A stretch of 64,000 nt of DNA from JAFGXF01 sp963732595 (lineage in GTDB: Bacteria; Chloroflexota; Anaerolineae; Anaerolineales; Anaerolineaceae), in the NCBI GenBank assembly GCA_963732595.1, contig CAVSZZ010000002.1, positions 2,418,001 to 2,482,000 of the forward strand. Direction: 5' to 3'. Under the pieces are notes generated by a model. It ran no database searches and was not told the DNA's origin. It saw only the letters and a program-made list of their open reading frames with translations. A program made the position numbers and the translations under genes. This document shows positions 36,708-46,437 of this stretch, piece by piece (within the stretch, counting starts at the first letter, position 1; every line of letters starts with the position of its first letter).

Positions 36708-37408
36708 TCATACCGTTTTTTTGATGGTGATGATCGATTTAATCTGATCCAGTTGCGCATCCGTCAGCAAAGGTGATTTGGGTTGCTTGCGTAGAAAGTC
36801 CTTGGCTTTATCTGACGATAAGCAGGTGGATGGGCGCATCCTTGAGATCCAGAGTCACATTCTTGTTGAAGAACAGCGCCAGCGGTTTGATCACTTCGGG
36901 ATCGATTTCGATGTTATGTTTGACCAGGGCTTTGTTCAAATCCCTGATTTCCAGTTCAGCCTCAGCATCCGGACGGCCAATGGAATCCATGGAAAACATT
37001 TTAAGAAAGAAACTGCCGCCTTTTTGAAACCACTTGCCATTCGAATAAGACACTTTACCGCTTGCCAGCACGGGAAGAAGGATCCACAAGCCTGAAGGGC
37101 TGGTCAGGAAATGCGAAACCGGTGTGGAATAATGATACAAAGTGAATTTATCATCCAGGCCTTTAAGCGCACTGGTGATCAATTCATGCGGGCAGACCTT
37201 GGCGCCCCAACGACTGGTGAAGAACATGCTGATCTGCCAGACGATCAAACCCAGCAGAAGCGCAGCCAGAGAGTAGATCATGGAGGTCGTATCTTCTTTC
37301 AAGGTGAAATAAAAACCAATGCCCCAGGAGTGCCAGCGCACCATAGCTGGAATACTTGCTGATCTTCTTGTTGCGATTGATGAGTCTGGTGTTCTCAATG
37401 ATTTTCAT
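36708..37408 (-). CDS. membrane protein with NERD-like domain (two frameshifts)
   Basis: About 230 residues when repaired. There are two hydrophobic segments near the N-terminus (ALALLG...FYF and MIYSLAALLLGLIVWQISMFF), then a soluble domain (GLDDKFTLYHYSTPVSHFLTS-PSGLWILLPV...GKVSYSNGKWFQKGG). The order of this domain resembles the nuclease-related NERD domain, but I cannot place a full catalytic set. Breaks lie near 37340 and 36815; the repaired end is TGA at 36708. AGGAG precedes the ATG at 37408. It follows plsX by 24 bases, so it is probably co-transcribed. Confidence 0.62.
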
Positions 37409-37432
37409 GAAGTGCTCCTGACAACGGGTTTA

Positions 37433-38428
37433 TTAGCTAAGGGCTTTTTGTATGGCACTGCGTAAGGATGGCAGAAGGTCTGCATCCACTGCCAGTTTGG
37501 CCTGGCGGATGGAACTGACGATCGCCCGGCTATCCGACCGACCATGACCGATGAAGACGAGGCCATCGATTCCCAGCAGGGGTGCGGCTCCGATATCCGA
37601 CGGATCGATCAGTTTCTTGATCTTCTTAAAGGCGGATTTTGCCAGCAGGGCGCCCAGCATCGTCAAGAAGGAGGATTTCAACTCGGTCTTAAGCGAATCC
37701 GTGATCAACTTGGCAACGGCTTCGCTCGATTTAAGCATGACATTGCCGGTGAAACCATCCGTGACAACGACATCTGCCTCACCGCCGAATAATTCCTTGC
37801 CTTCAACGTTTCCGATGAAATTGACACCGCAATTCTCCAGCAGGTGATACGACTCTTTTACCAGGCTGTTGCCTTTCACGGCTTCTTCACCGTTCGAGAG
37901 CAGCCCGACCCGGGGATTCTGTATGCCCAGCATCTTCTCGGCATACACACTGCCCATGATGGCGAACTGGGGCATGAACTCAGGCCGGCATTCGGCATTG
38001 GCGCCGATATCGAGTACGACGCACCTGCCACCTTTTACCGGAAACAGGGTGGAAAGCGCCGGTCGAAGGACACCCGGGATTTGCGAAAGCGATTTCATGG
38101 CATGGTACATGGCCATACCGGTACTCCCGGCTGTAACGAAGGCACTTCCACGACCGGAAGCCAGCAGATCCATGCCGACCCGCATGGAATTATCCTTTTT
38201 GGCTCGCACCTGTTCGATCTTGTCAGTCATGTCGATCGCTTCAGAGGCGTGAATGATCGTTACAGGCAGATCTCCGACGCCGGCTGCTTTCAAGGCCGGG
38301 CCCTAAGAACCTGCTCATCGCCAACCAGCAGGATCTCTACACCATAGAGTGCGGGCGGCTTCAATGGCGCCAAGCACCTCAGGTCCAGGTCGTTCGTCAC
38401 TGCCCATTGCATCAAGAATAATGGCCAT
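37433..38428 (-). CDS. plsX: phosphate acyltransferase PlsX (two frameshifts near the start)
   Basis: PlsX makes acyl-phosphate from acyl-ACP for phospholipid synthesis. The repaired protein of about 330 residues starts MAIILDAMGSDERPGPE. The rest has SAFVTAGSTGMAM, VVLDIGANAECRPE, VGLLSNGEE, VVVTDGFTGNVMLKS and a C-terminal APLLGIDGLVFIGHG, all standard. Two indels near 38340 and 38300 break the first 50 residues; the clean part runs from 38293 down. FakA at 13.6-15.3 kb would make the same product from free fatty acids. Confidence 0.9.
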
Positions 38429-38472
38429 GTTTACCTCCGAAACAGAAAAATCACTTGTTTTTTCATGTTTCC

Positions 38473-38500
38473 TTGACAAACAATCTGTCAAGGTTATAAT
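38473..38500 (+). promoter_or_regulatory. tRNA-Leu promoter
   Basis: TTGACA (38473-38478), a 16-base spacer and TATAAT (38495-38500), ending 12 bases before the tRNA. TTGACA and TGTCAA form a short inverted repeat within it (38473-38491). Confidence 0.85.
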
Positions 38501-38512
38501 ATCTCAGCTCTG

Positions 38513-38594
38513 GCGCTGGTGCTGGAACTGGCAGACAGGCATGGTTGAGGGCCATGTGCCGCAAGGCGTGGGGGTTCAAGTCCCCCCCAGCGCA
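38513..38594 (+). tRNA. tRNA-Leu (anticodon GAG)
   Basis: An 82-base class II tRNA with acceptor GCGCTGG/CCAGCGC, anticodon stem CATGG/CCATG around the loop TTGAGGG, a long variable arm (TGCCGCAAGGCG) and T-loop GGGGTTCAAGTCCCC. CCA is not encoded. Confidence 0.95.
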
Positions 38595-38600
38595 CACAAG

Positions 38601-38621
38601 AAGCCGCTTTGGCGGCTTTTT
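38601..38621 (+). terminator. tRNA-Leu terminator
   Basis: Stem AAGCCGC/GCGGCTT with a 4-base loop and a run of T, seven bases after the tRNA. It is also just beyond the stop of the minus-strand M23 gene. Confidence 0.8.
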
Positions 38622-38624
38622 CGT

Positions 38625-40035
38625 TTAAGGATATTGCCTGTCAAGCCAATCCTGCGGATCAACCTGGACACCGTTGGCCCAGATCTCCCAATGCAAATGT
38701 GGTCCGTTGACACGTCCGGTGGCGCCAATCTTGCCGATCTCCTGACCGGCTGTAACCTGGTCGCCGGTATTGACCAGGATGGATTCCTGGTGCCAGTAAC
38801 CCGTAAAAGATACCCCAGCCATGATCGATAATGGTCGCATTCCCACGGACGGTCAGTTGACCGGTAAAGACCACCGTGCCGGGAGCCGGAGCATAGATTG
38901 CAAATGGGGTTTATTTCACTGCAGACACCGTAGTCCAATCCGGTGTGGAAATAGGTATAGTCGCTGCCATTATAAGAGCGGCGATCACCGTACCAGGATT
39001 TAATACAGTAGGGTTCAGCCACCGGCAGGATGAAAATATCAGACCATTGACGGGTGGGGGTGATATTCGAGATGATGGCAATGACCTGGTCTTCCTCAGG
39101 CTTGGTGACGGCCGGATCCAGGGTGATCGGGCTCGACAATCAAAGGCGGGTCCTTGGGAAAATCACCCGATGCCACATAAACCTGTTGCTCGTAGGAGAA
39201 CTTGAGAACCATCCTCCAACTGGACATGAGACTGTGATCGGATAAAGACCGGTTTCCTGCATGGCATGAATACCCTGCAAGGCCACCTGCGTCATGATCA
39301 CCGGTCTGATAGAAGGCGAGGTCATGTCCGGTCAGTGACCCGCTGATCACAGCGTTTTCATATGTGGAAACCGAGATGGTCGCGGTGTGACCTTGGACCA
39401 GTGGCAGGGGATCCACCTGAATATTCTTGATGTAGGGATAGATACCAATGGTCTCATCTTCGATTGCAGCATCCTGAATGAAAAGACGATCCCCGGGCAG
39501 TAATCTGGGTGAGGATTGGCTCGGTTATTAAGCAAGGCGATCGACCAGGGGGAGCTGTCCTGCAGGATGGCAGTTTCAAGCAGTGTCTGGTTGCTGCGGA
39601 TGGAGACCTGCTGGTTGAGGGTGGATCCTTCCGACAATTGTGGCAGGATGATGTTCATACCGGCATACACTTCTGCCGGACTGGTGATGCGGTTGATCCT
39701 GACCAGGGTTTCATAGGGGATACTGGTGCGCGTAGCCATGCCTGCCAGGGAGTCACCAAATCCCAATGTATCGGTCGTTAGATAGGCCACTGACACCTTC
39801 CAATCCGGGGATGATCAGTTCCTGGCCGGGAAAAAGCTGATTGGGATCCGTGATCCCATTGATCTTCAGTTAAAGCGGTCAGTGAGATGCCAAAACGAAT
39901 GGCGATCGAATAAAGCGTATCGCCGGATTGAACAATATATCTGGCCTCTTCACCGCTCGGGGTTTGGGCAGATACACTTTGAGTGAAACTTAACAGGATG
40001 ACGAGTGTCAGAATGAGTTGTCTAAATGATTTCAT
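38625..40035 (-). CDS. secreted LysM / M23 peptidase (several frameshifts)
   Basis: A cell-wall metallopeptidase of about 470 residues when repaired. A signal peptide (LILTLVILLSFTQSVSAQ) is followed by a LysM domain (YIVQSGDTLYSIAIRFGISLTAL) and probably a second one (VNRI...YAGMNIILPQ). The M23 domain has HTGLDYG, then GHWYGVTGYW-like remnants, and the final HLHWE. M23 enzymes cut peptidoglycan cross-bridges. At least four shifts (near 39870, 39500, 39100 and 38870) separate the pieces. It partly overlaps the DUF192 gene at its start. Confidence 0.82.
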
Positions 40036-40400
40036 AACCGATCTTGTCGCCTGATTTGAAAGTCGTTCAGATGCTGGTAATGTGTTTCCAGCACCAGACA
40101 GGCTGCTTTTTGGGGTTTATACATCAGATGCCAGCGCTTGGCCAGTTGTACATCAACCACAGTGCCGGATGCGATCGATCCAGACTGTGCAGATATCAAA
40201 ATTCATGAACAGCATGTGAATGGTCGTGTTGATCACGCTATCCTGTGTTTCGACCAATAGATACGCCCGGTATGAGATTCAAGGTCCTTCCTGAACATCA
40301 AACCCTGCAGCTTGGTCATGAATGTGGCGCAGTATTTCAACTCAAAAGGTTTGAGTTGTGGGTGGGTGAGGTTTTGCAGTCTGGCGATCATCGAATCCAT
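40022..40400 (-). CDS. DUF192 protein (frameshifts)
   Basis: A DUF192 protein of about 120 residues, readable in pieces: CATFMTKLQGLMFRKDL, then TTIHMLFMNFDI and VVDVQLAKRW, and the end LETHYQHLNDF..GDKIGYEII with TAG at 40022-40024. The order and the GLMFR...IHMLFMNFDI spacing are typical of the family, whose function is unknown though one structure shows a beta-barrel. Shifts lie near 40265, 40190 and 40060. It overlaps the start of the M23 gene by 14 bases and probably shares its transcript. Confidence 0.72.
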
Positions 40401-40466
40401 TTCGGGATGGGGTAAAATTCCATCAGGGCATTCCAGCCATCAAGTTTACCATAGGTGAAATCGCGC

Positions 40467-41232
40467 ATGAAAATCACGACATTTAACGTCAATGGGTTAA
40501 GAGCGATCCTCAATAAAGGACTGCTGAATTGGATCGAAAGTGAAAAACCGGATGTGCTCTGCCTGCAGGAGATCAAATCACGGCCGGAACAGATCGCCGA
40601 AGACCTGCGGAATCTGGGCTATCCATTTACCATCTGGAATCCGGCCGAAAAACCGGGATACAGCGGTGTGGCGACATTTCATGACTGAATTTCGCTCAGG
40701 AACAAGGCAAAGGTCTGGGCGTATCCACGCTTTGATGACGAAGGACGGGTTATCTGGACCAGACCATGATGAATTCCGCCTCTACAACATCTATTTTCCC
40801 AATGGACAGCGTGGTCAGGATCGGGTGGACTACAAACTGGAATTCTACTCGGAACTATTGAAGCAATGCGATCAATTGCATGAGGCCGGCAAGAGCATCA
40901 TCCTGACCGGGGATTTCAACACGGCTCATAATGAGATCGACCTGGCTCATCCACGTGAGAACCGGGAGACATCCGGGTTCCTGCCGGAGGAACGGATCTG
41001 GATCGACCATTATCTCGAACATGGTTTAGTGGATGTCTATCGCAGCATCTACCCGGATCGGGTCCAATATACCTGGTGGAGTTACATCACACGTGCGCGG
41101 GAACGCAATGTTGGCTGGCGGTTGGATTATTTCCTGGTCTCCCGCGACCTGGTTGATAGGATCCAGGATGTGATCATCCACGAGGATGTCATGGGCTCGG
41201 ATCATTGCCCGGTCAGTCTGTTGATCGATTAA
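40467..41232 (+). CDS. xth: exodeoxyribonuclease III / AP endonuclease (frameshifts)
   Basis: An ExoIII/ExoA-type base-excision-repair nuclease. It starts MKITTFNVNGLRA, with LCLQEIKSRPEQ (metal-binding Glu), then GDFNTAHNEIDLA, GWRLDYFLVS and the final GSDHCPV with the catalytic Asp-His. Two or three indels between 40680 and 40770 disturb the GVATFH...FDDEGRVI segment; the rest is clean. The family length is about 255 residues, matching the locus. It is divergent from DUF192 and ends at a strong bidirectional terminator. Confidence 0.9.
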
Positions 41233-41237
41233 TCCAA

Positions 41238-41268
41238 AAAAAGAAGCGGATCAACCGCTTCTTTTTTG
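41238..41268. terminator. bidirectional intrinsic terminator
   Basis: Stem AAGAAGCGG/CCGCTTCTT with a 5-base loop, an A run before and TTTTTT after, between convergent exoA and gcvPB. Confidence 0.88.
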
Positions 41269-41285
41269 TTTGTACGGAGTGGAAC

Positions 41286-42747
41286 TTATTCCTCAGGACG
41301 CCAGCAGCACAGCACCAGGTCACGGGCAGCTTTGACTTCATCCAGCCGTTTGACCGGTGTGTTGTGAGGGGCATCCTTGAGCAATTCGGGGGTCTGGTGC
41401 GCTTCCTCGGCGATCTTGATCATCACATCAGCAAAAGCATCCAGCGATTGCAGGCTTTCGGTCTCGGTCGGCTCGATCATGAGTGCTTCGGGCACAATGA
41501 GAGGGAAGTAATTCGTGGGTGGATGGAAGTTGTAATCCATCAATCGTTTGGCAATATCCAGTGCGTGCACCCCTTCAACTTCAGGCCAACGACCTTCAGC
41601 CACGAACTCATGCATGCAGATACGGTCGTATGGGATATGGTAAGAACTGCGCAGGCGTGCCTGGAGATAATTGGCATTCAGGACTGCCATTTCGGCCGAT
41701 TTTCGCAAACCGGCGCCGCCGTGCATCATGATGTAGGTGAATGCGCGTACGAGTACGCCAAAGTGACCATGGAATGCTTTCATCCTGCCAATCGTCTTGG
41801 CCGGTTTTACAAAACCGAACAGTGGCGGCATGTCTTCCTCAGCCTCTTCGACGATGGCCACCTGTGGATCCGGCAGGAAGTCGACCAGGTGCTCGGCCAC
41901 GCCGACCGGACCTGAACCGGGACCTCCACCACCATGCGGGGTGGAGAATGTCTTATGCAGGTTGAAATGCATCACATCGATACCCAGATCACCTGGACGG
42001 ATAATGCCCATCAGCGCATTTAAATTGGCGCCATCGCCGTAAACCAGACCACCAGCCTTATGGACGATATCAATGACTTCCTGAATGTGTTCGTCGAACA
42101 TGCCCAGCGTATTCGGGTTTGTGACCATTAAACCGGCCGTTGTGTCATCGCAAACGGCTTTCAATGCTTCCAGATCGACATTGCCACGGTCATCAGAAGG
42201 GACGCTGACGACTTCCATCCCGATCATACTGGATGATGCTGGATTGGTACCATGCGCGGAATCCGGGATCAGGATCCTGGTTCGTTTTGTATCTTTGCGG
42301 TCGCGATGATAGGCACGGATGATCAGGACACCGGTGAATTCGCCATGTGCGCCGGCTGCTGGCTGCAATGTGACGGCTTTAAATCCGGCGATCTCTTTTA
42401 GCCATTCCTGCAGCTGGTACATTAAAGCAAGGTTACCCTGACGACGTCTCGATCGGCTGCATGGGGTGGCTGAAGGCGAATCCGGGCAGGCGGGCTGTTT
42501 CCTCATTAATGCGAGGATTGTATTTCATCGTACAGGACCCGAGCGGATAGAGACCTTGATCGATGCTGTAGTTTAGGCGGGATAAATGGGTGAAGTGACG
42601 GATGACATCCACCTCGGAGATCTCCGGCAGGGGCAGGTCTTTGCGCAGATAGGCTTCGGGTAATTCAGTTAACGGAACGTCCGATTCGGGGAAGACAACC
42701 CCGGTGCGGCCTTTGGAGGACAATTCGTAAAGGGTGGGCTCACTCAT
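41286..42747 (-). CDS. gcvPB: glycine dehydrogenase (decarboxylating) subunit 2 (one frameshift)
   Basis: The PLP-binding half of the split P-protein, which decarboxylates glycine and passes the aminomethyl group to GcvH. The N-terminal piece (YPLGSCTMKYNPRINE) and the rest are in different frames, joined near 42440 (HPMQPIET then QGNLALMYQLQEWL). The PLP lysine lies in NLHKTFSTPHGGGGPG. About 487 residues in total, normal. Its start overlaps gcvPA by 8 bases. Confidence 0.93.
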
Positions 42748-44094
42748 GGGTCACCTCCATCAACACGTTGACCAGGCCGTCTATCTCCTGGCGGGTATTG
42801 ACCTCCGTGCAGGCTATCAGCATGTGGTCCTTAAGCTCCGGATAAACCTGCCCAAGATCGTAACCACCCAGGATGCCGTGATCCAGAAGATGGAAGTTGA
42901 TCTCATCCACCGGATTTGGGCACTTGATGACGAACTCGTTGAAGAATGGGGATGAGCTCCAGGCCTGATATCCAGGTATCTGTGTGAGGCGCTCGAAGGC
43001 GTAGTGCGCTTTTTGATAGGACAGCGCTGCGACTTCTTTCAAACCGCTTTTTCCAAGCAGGCTCAGATAAACTGTGGAAGCCAGTGCCATCAACCCTTGA
43101 TTGGTGCAGATATTTGAAGTGGCGCGTTCACGGCGGATGTGCTGTTCACGGGCGGTCAGTGTCAATACAAAAGCACGCTTGCCATCCTTGTCGACCGTTT
43201 CTCCCACCAGACGCCCGGCGATCTTGTGGATATATTCCTTTTTTGTTGCAAAGATCCCTAGATACGGGCCGCCAAATGAGAGCGGCAAGCCCAGGGATTG
43301 ACCTTCGCCGGTGACGATATCTGCATTGAGTTCCCCGGGCGGGGTCAAAAGGCCCAAAGCGAACCGGATCGGCAGATACAGCGACCAGGGCACCTGCCGC
43401 ATGCGCGGCCTCAATGAGATCCTTGAGGTCGAACAACCGCCCGAAGAAATCCGGATATTGGACGATCACCAGGCAGGTATTTTCATCGATTAATGATTTG
43501 AGTGATATGGGTGCCTGCTGAAGGTCGACGCCGGTCTCATCACCGGTGATCGTCAGGTCAGGGTACCCCTGAAGATAGGTGCGGAGGGTTTCCCGGTAGT
43601 GCGGATGAACGGATGATGAGATAACGATCCGGGTGCGTTTACCCCGGAAAGTATGGTAAGCCATCACCGCTGCTTCGGCACAGGCCGTGGCCCCATCATA
43701 ATGGGAAGCATTACAGACTTCCATTCCGGTCAGACTGGCAATCAGGCTCTGGTACTCAAATATGGATTGCAGTGTACCCTGCGAGATCTCCGGTTGATAG
43801 GGCGTGTAGGCGGTCATGAACTCACCGCGGCGGATGATCGCATCCACGGCTGCAGGAGCTGTAATGATTGTAGGCACCGGCGCCCAGGAAACAAGCCATA
43901 TTGTGGCCGGATTCATTAGCATCGGAAAGTATTTCAAGTTCCTGCCTGGCTTCCATCTCGGTGAGACCGGCTGGCAGGTCGAGGTTCGGGTAGCGGCAGT
44001 TTTCCGGGACCACCTTAAAAAGGTCCTCCAGCCGGCTCACACCGACTGTTTTTAGCATGGTAGCGATATCTGATTCAGTATGGGGTGTGAACAT
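42740..44094 (-). CDS. gcvPA: glycine dehydrogenase (decarboxylating) subunit 1 (two frameshifts)
   Basis: The partner half of the P-protein, about 450 residues. It begins MFTPHTESDIATML; FLGAGAYNHY, FMTAYTPYQPEISQGTLQ, YDGATACAEA, LSFGGPYLGI and RATSNICTNQGLMAL follow. Breaks lie near 43865 and 43370. The ATG at 44094 overlaps the gcvH stop as TAATG. gcvT is not in this window. Confidence 0.93.
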
Positions 44095-44486
44095 TAATGC
44101 GCCCGCTCAGCGCAGTACTTCTCATAGGCTGCGCCATCCATCAGGCTTGATACTTCCTGAGGATCATCCAGGTCAACCTTTACCATCCAGGCTGCACCAT
44201 ACGGGTCCGAATTCACTTTTTCAGGCGTATCGGAAAGGGCAGTATTGACCTCGAGTACGGTACCGGTAACCGGCATGTTGACATCCGCAGCGGCTTTGAC
44301 CGACTCGATCGTGGCAACGATAGCGCCTTTCTTGACCTTGTCACCAACTGACAGGGTGATATCGACGTAGACGATATCCGATAGCTGTTCCTGGGCGTAA
44401 TCGCTGATACCGATCGTGGCGGTCTTGCCTTCCAGCTTGAGCCACTCATCTGTCTTTTCGAACTTCAACTCTTTCGGGATATTCAT
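44094..44486 (-). CDS. gcvH: glycine cleavage system H protein
   Basis: The lipoyl carrier of glycine cleavage, 130 residues. The lipoylated lysine is in ESVKAAADV near residue 61. I chose the ATG at 44486 because GGAGGT lies 6 bases upstream; codons before it are part of the leader. It is the first gene of a gcvH-gcvPA-gcvPB operon under a glycine riboswitch. The C-terminal end is complete. Confidence 0.95.
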   Translation of the reverse strand: MNIPKELKFEKTDEWLKLEGKTATIGISDYAQEQLSDIVYVDITLSVGDKVKKGAIVATIESVKAAADVNMPVTGTVLEVNTALSDTPEKVNSDPYGAAWMVKVDLDDPQEVSSLMDGAAYEKYCAERAH

Positions 44487-44529
44487 ATTGACCTCCAAAA
44501 CAGTATTTGGCACACGTTTTCTGGACATG

Positions 44530-44606
44530 CACCTCTGTCAGTTGATTATTGACATCATCCCAACGACTGTACTTCGTTACGCGGGGATACGCATTTCAGA
44601 GGTGAA
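44530..44606 (-). promoter_or_regulatory. long stem after the glycine aptamer (ghost-aptamer-like or expression platform)
   Basis: CACCTCTG near 44605-44598 can pair with CAGAGGTG near 44537-44530, enclosing about 60 bases without the glycine-aptamer core. This stem lies directly between the aptamer and the gcvH leader, the place of the ghost aptamer of single-domain glycine riboswitches. Confidence 0.45.
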
Positions 44607-44612
44607 TGAAAT

Positions 44613-44697
44613 CGGGTTTGTTGACCTGAGAGTTTCATCCGAAATTGCCAATCCCGGATTTGCCCCTTCGGCGCCGGATATAACCGGTCTCTTCCCG
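44613..44697 (-). ncRNA. glycine riboswitch aptamer
   Basis: On the minus strand the conserved core appears in order: GGGAAGAGACCGG, then GCGCCGAAGGGGCAA, then AAACTCTCAGG, with CGGG/CCCG closing the P1 stem. It lies about 130 bases upstream of gcvH, and glycine would turn on its own breakdown. Only one full aptamer is seen. Confidence 0.9.
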
Positions 44698-44714
44698 AAT
44701 TCAGTAATGAATTC

Positions 44715-44743
44715 ATTTTAAAGAGATAAAACCTAAAAGTCAA
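44715..44743 (-). promoter_or_regulatory. gcv operon promoter
   Basis: TTGACT (44743-44738), a 17-base spacer and TAAAAT (44720-44715) on the minus strand, about 18 bases before the aptamer. Confidence 0.75.
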
Positions 44744-44753
44744 GGCGTCAGAT

Positions 44754-45758
44754 CTAACCCAGTTCACTTTTCAATTGACCAACCAGGTGGTCAATGCTTT
44801 CCTGGACCTGAGCATCCTGGTGTGAGCGATTTTGATCCAAAAAAGCCAACAGATCAGGCCAATCCAGTTTTGCAGAGATCGGTCCAAGATGGGTGGCTGC
44901 ACGAGCCCCAAGGGTATTTGCCAGCGCGCACATATCAGGCACGCTGAAGTGGTTCAAAAATGCGATCAGGAGACCAGCGCTGAAGGCATCGCCACTACCG
45001 GTTGTGTCCACCACCGGGATCGACAGGGCAGGAAGACCGAACGTTTTGCCATCCAAACCGATCATGCATCCCTGCCTGCCCAACTTGATAGCCCCACAGG
45101 GAATGCCCAGATCGAAAAAGGCATTGATCATTTCCTCAGGGTTATCCTTGCCGGTTAAAAGGTTGCCTTCATGCTGGCCACAGATGCAGATACTCAAATA
45201 CTTCAGAATCGGTTTCATCGCAGCATGGGAATGCACGACGGGATCCAAACCGGTATCCATACTGATGGGAATCCCATATTGATGTGCAAGTTTGATCAGA
45301 TGCAGAGCAGAATCGCGTTGAGGGGATTCAAGGAATGTGTATCCGGAGATATGGATCAGATCGAGATGCTTGATAACCTCCGGCGTAATATCCTGGGGCG
45401 TGGTAAGCACATTGGCCCCGCGGAAACTGTACATGGTTCGTTCGCCATCCGGCAGGACGGTTAAAAATATCTGGCCGCTCGGACGCTCTCTCTTGCGCTG
45501 GATCAAACTCGTGTCGATATGAAATGAGCCAAGGGTTTTTAATAGGTACTCACCATTCGGATCCATGCCAATACTTCCCAGTATCCGGGATGAAAAACCC
45601 AGCCGGGAAAGGACAATCGCAGTGTTGGTGGCCGAACCGCCCAAATTGAAAACCAGCTCATCGACGTATACATCCTGACCGGGAGCCGGCATTTCAGGGA
45701 TCTTCATGCTGACATCCAGATTGATGTCCCCGAACAACAGGATTTCAGACGATTTCAA
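44754..45758 (-). CDS. PfkB-family carbohydrate kinase
   Basis: A ribokinase-fold kinase of about 334 residues. It has the FGDINLDVSM start, GGSATNTAIVLSRLG near residue 38 and the catalytic DTTGSGDAFSAGLL near residue 250. The substrate is unknown. I favour a TTG start at 45758 because GGGAGGGA lies just upstream; a longer ATG start (45803) would overlap the upstream gene by 59 bases. It follows the PRAI-like gene closely. Confidence 0.85.
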   Translation of the reverse strand: MKSSEILLFGDINLDVSMKIPEMPAPGQDVYVDELVFNLGGSATNTAIVLSRLGFSSRILGSIGMDPNGEYLLKTLGSFHIDTSLIQRKRERPSGQIFLTVLPDGERTMYSFRGANVLTTPQDITPEVIKHLDLIHISGYTFLESPQRDSALHLIKLAHQYGIPISMDTGLDPVVHSHAAMKPILKYLSICICGQHEGNLLTGKDNPEEMINAFFDLGIPCGAIKLGRQGCMIGLDGKTFGLPALSIPVVDTTGSGDAFSAGLLIAFLNHFSVPDMCALANTLGARAATHLGPISAKLDWPDLLAFLDQNRSHQDAQVQESIDHLVGQLKSELG

Positions 45759-46437
45759 CAGTCCCTCCCGGCTTATAGGATCGAATGGTCCCGACAAATT
45801 CACAGATACGATTGATATCTTTTAAATACGGACTTCCAGGAACATTTGTTGAAGTATTTGAATCGACACCCCAGGGATCAACTGACCGGATGGCATCCAG
45901 GACATTGAGCGAGGTTAGACCTCCGGCCAGGATGACAGGCACCGATACGCTGTGTACGATCTCACGGCTGATGTTCCAATCGTGCGTTTTTCCGGTGGCA
46001 CCCACACCTGGCAACCCCTGGATCTTGGTGTCCAATAAAAGGATATCTGAAACACTGGAGTAACGAATGGCGTCCTTAATACCGGATCGATCGAAGACAG
46101 CGATGGCTTTCATGAGTTTAATGCCTGGATCCAATCGTCTGCGCAGCATGACCATTTGATCAAAACCAACGACATTTGTTTCGGTTGATACATGCACGAT
46201 ATCCGGGTGAACTGCTTCGGCCATGCGCAATATCTCATCCGCCTCGGTGGCCATCGTTAAAGCAACGGACCTGGCCGGTTTCTGCACCTCCCGGACTAAT
46301 TCTGCTGCAGATTGAAAGTCAAGCTCGCCTTGCACGATCCCGTAATCTCCCGCCACGATTCCGATATGATCCACCCCAGCTTCCACAGCTTGATGAACCT
46401 CATCAACCCGAGTGAATGCATAGATTTGAATGATCAT
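45745..46437 (-). CDS. phosphoribosylanthranilate isomerase-like TIM-barrel protein
   Basis: A 230-residue (beta/alpha)8 protein of the TrpF/PRAI fold. It has IYAFTRVDEVHQAVEAGVDHIG at the start, GGLTSLNVLDAI and GVDSNTST near the end, the phosphate-binding place of PRAI, and a central LLLDTKIQGLPGVGATGKTHDW. No tryptophan gene is nearby and the context is a transporter and a sugar kinase, so a role on another phosphoribosyl-type sugar phosphate is possible (inference). It overlaps the MFS gene by 4 bases and the kinase start by 14. Confidence 0.8.
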   Translation of the reverse strand: MIIQIYAFTRVDEVHQAVEAGVDHIGIVAGDYGIVQGELDFQSAAELVREVQKPARSVALTMATEADEILRMAEAVHPDIVHVSTETNVVGFDQMVMLRRRLDPGIKLMKAIAVFDRSGIKDAIRYSSVSDILLLDTKIQGLPGVGATGKTHDWNISREIVHSVSVPVILAGGLTSLNVLDAIRSVDPWGVDSNTSTNVPGSPYLKDINRICEFVGTIRSYKPGGTVEIV

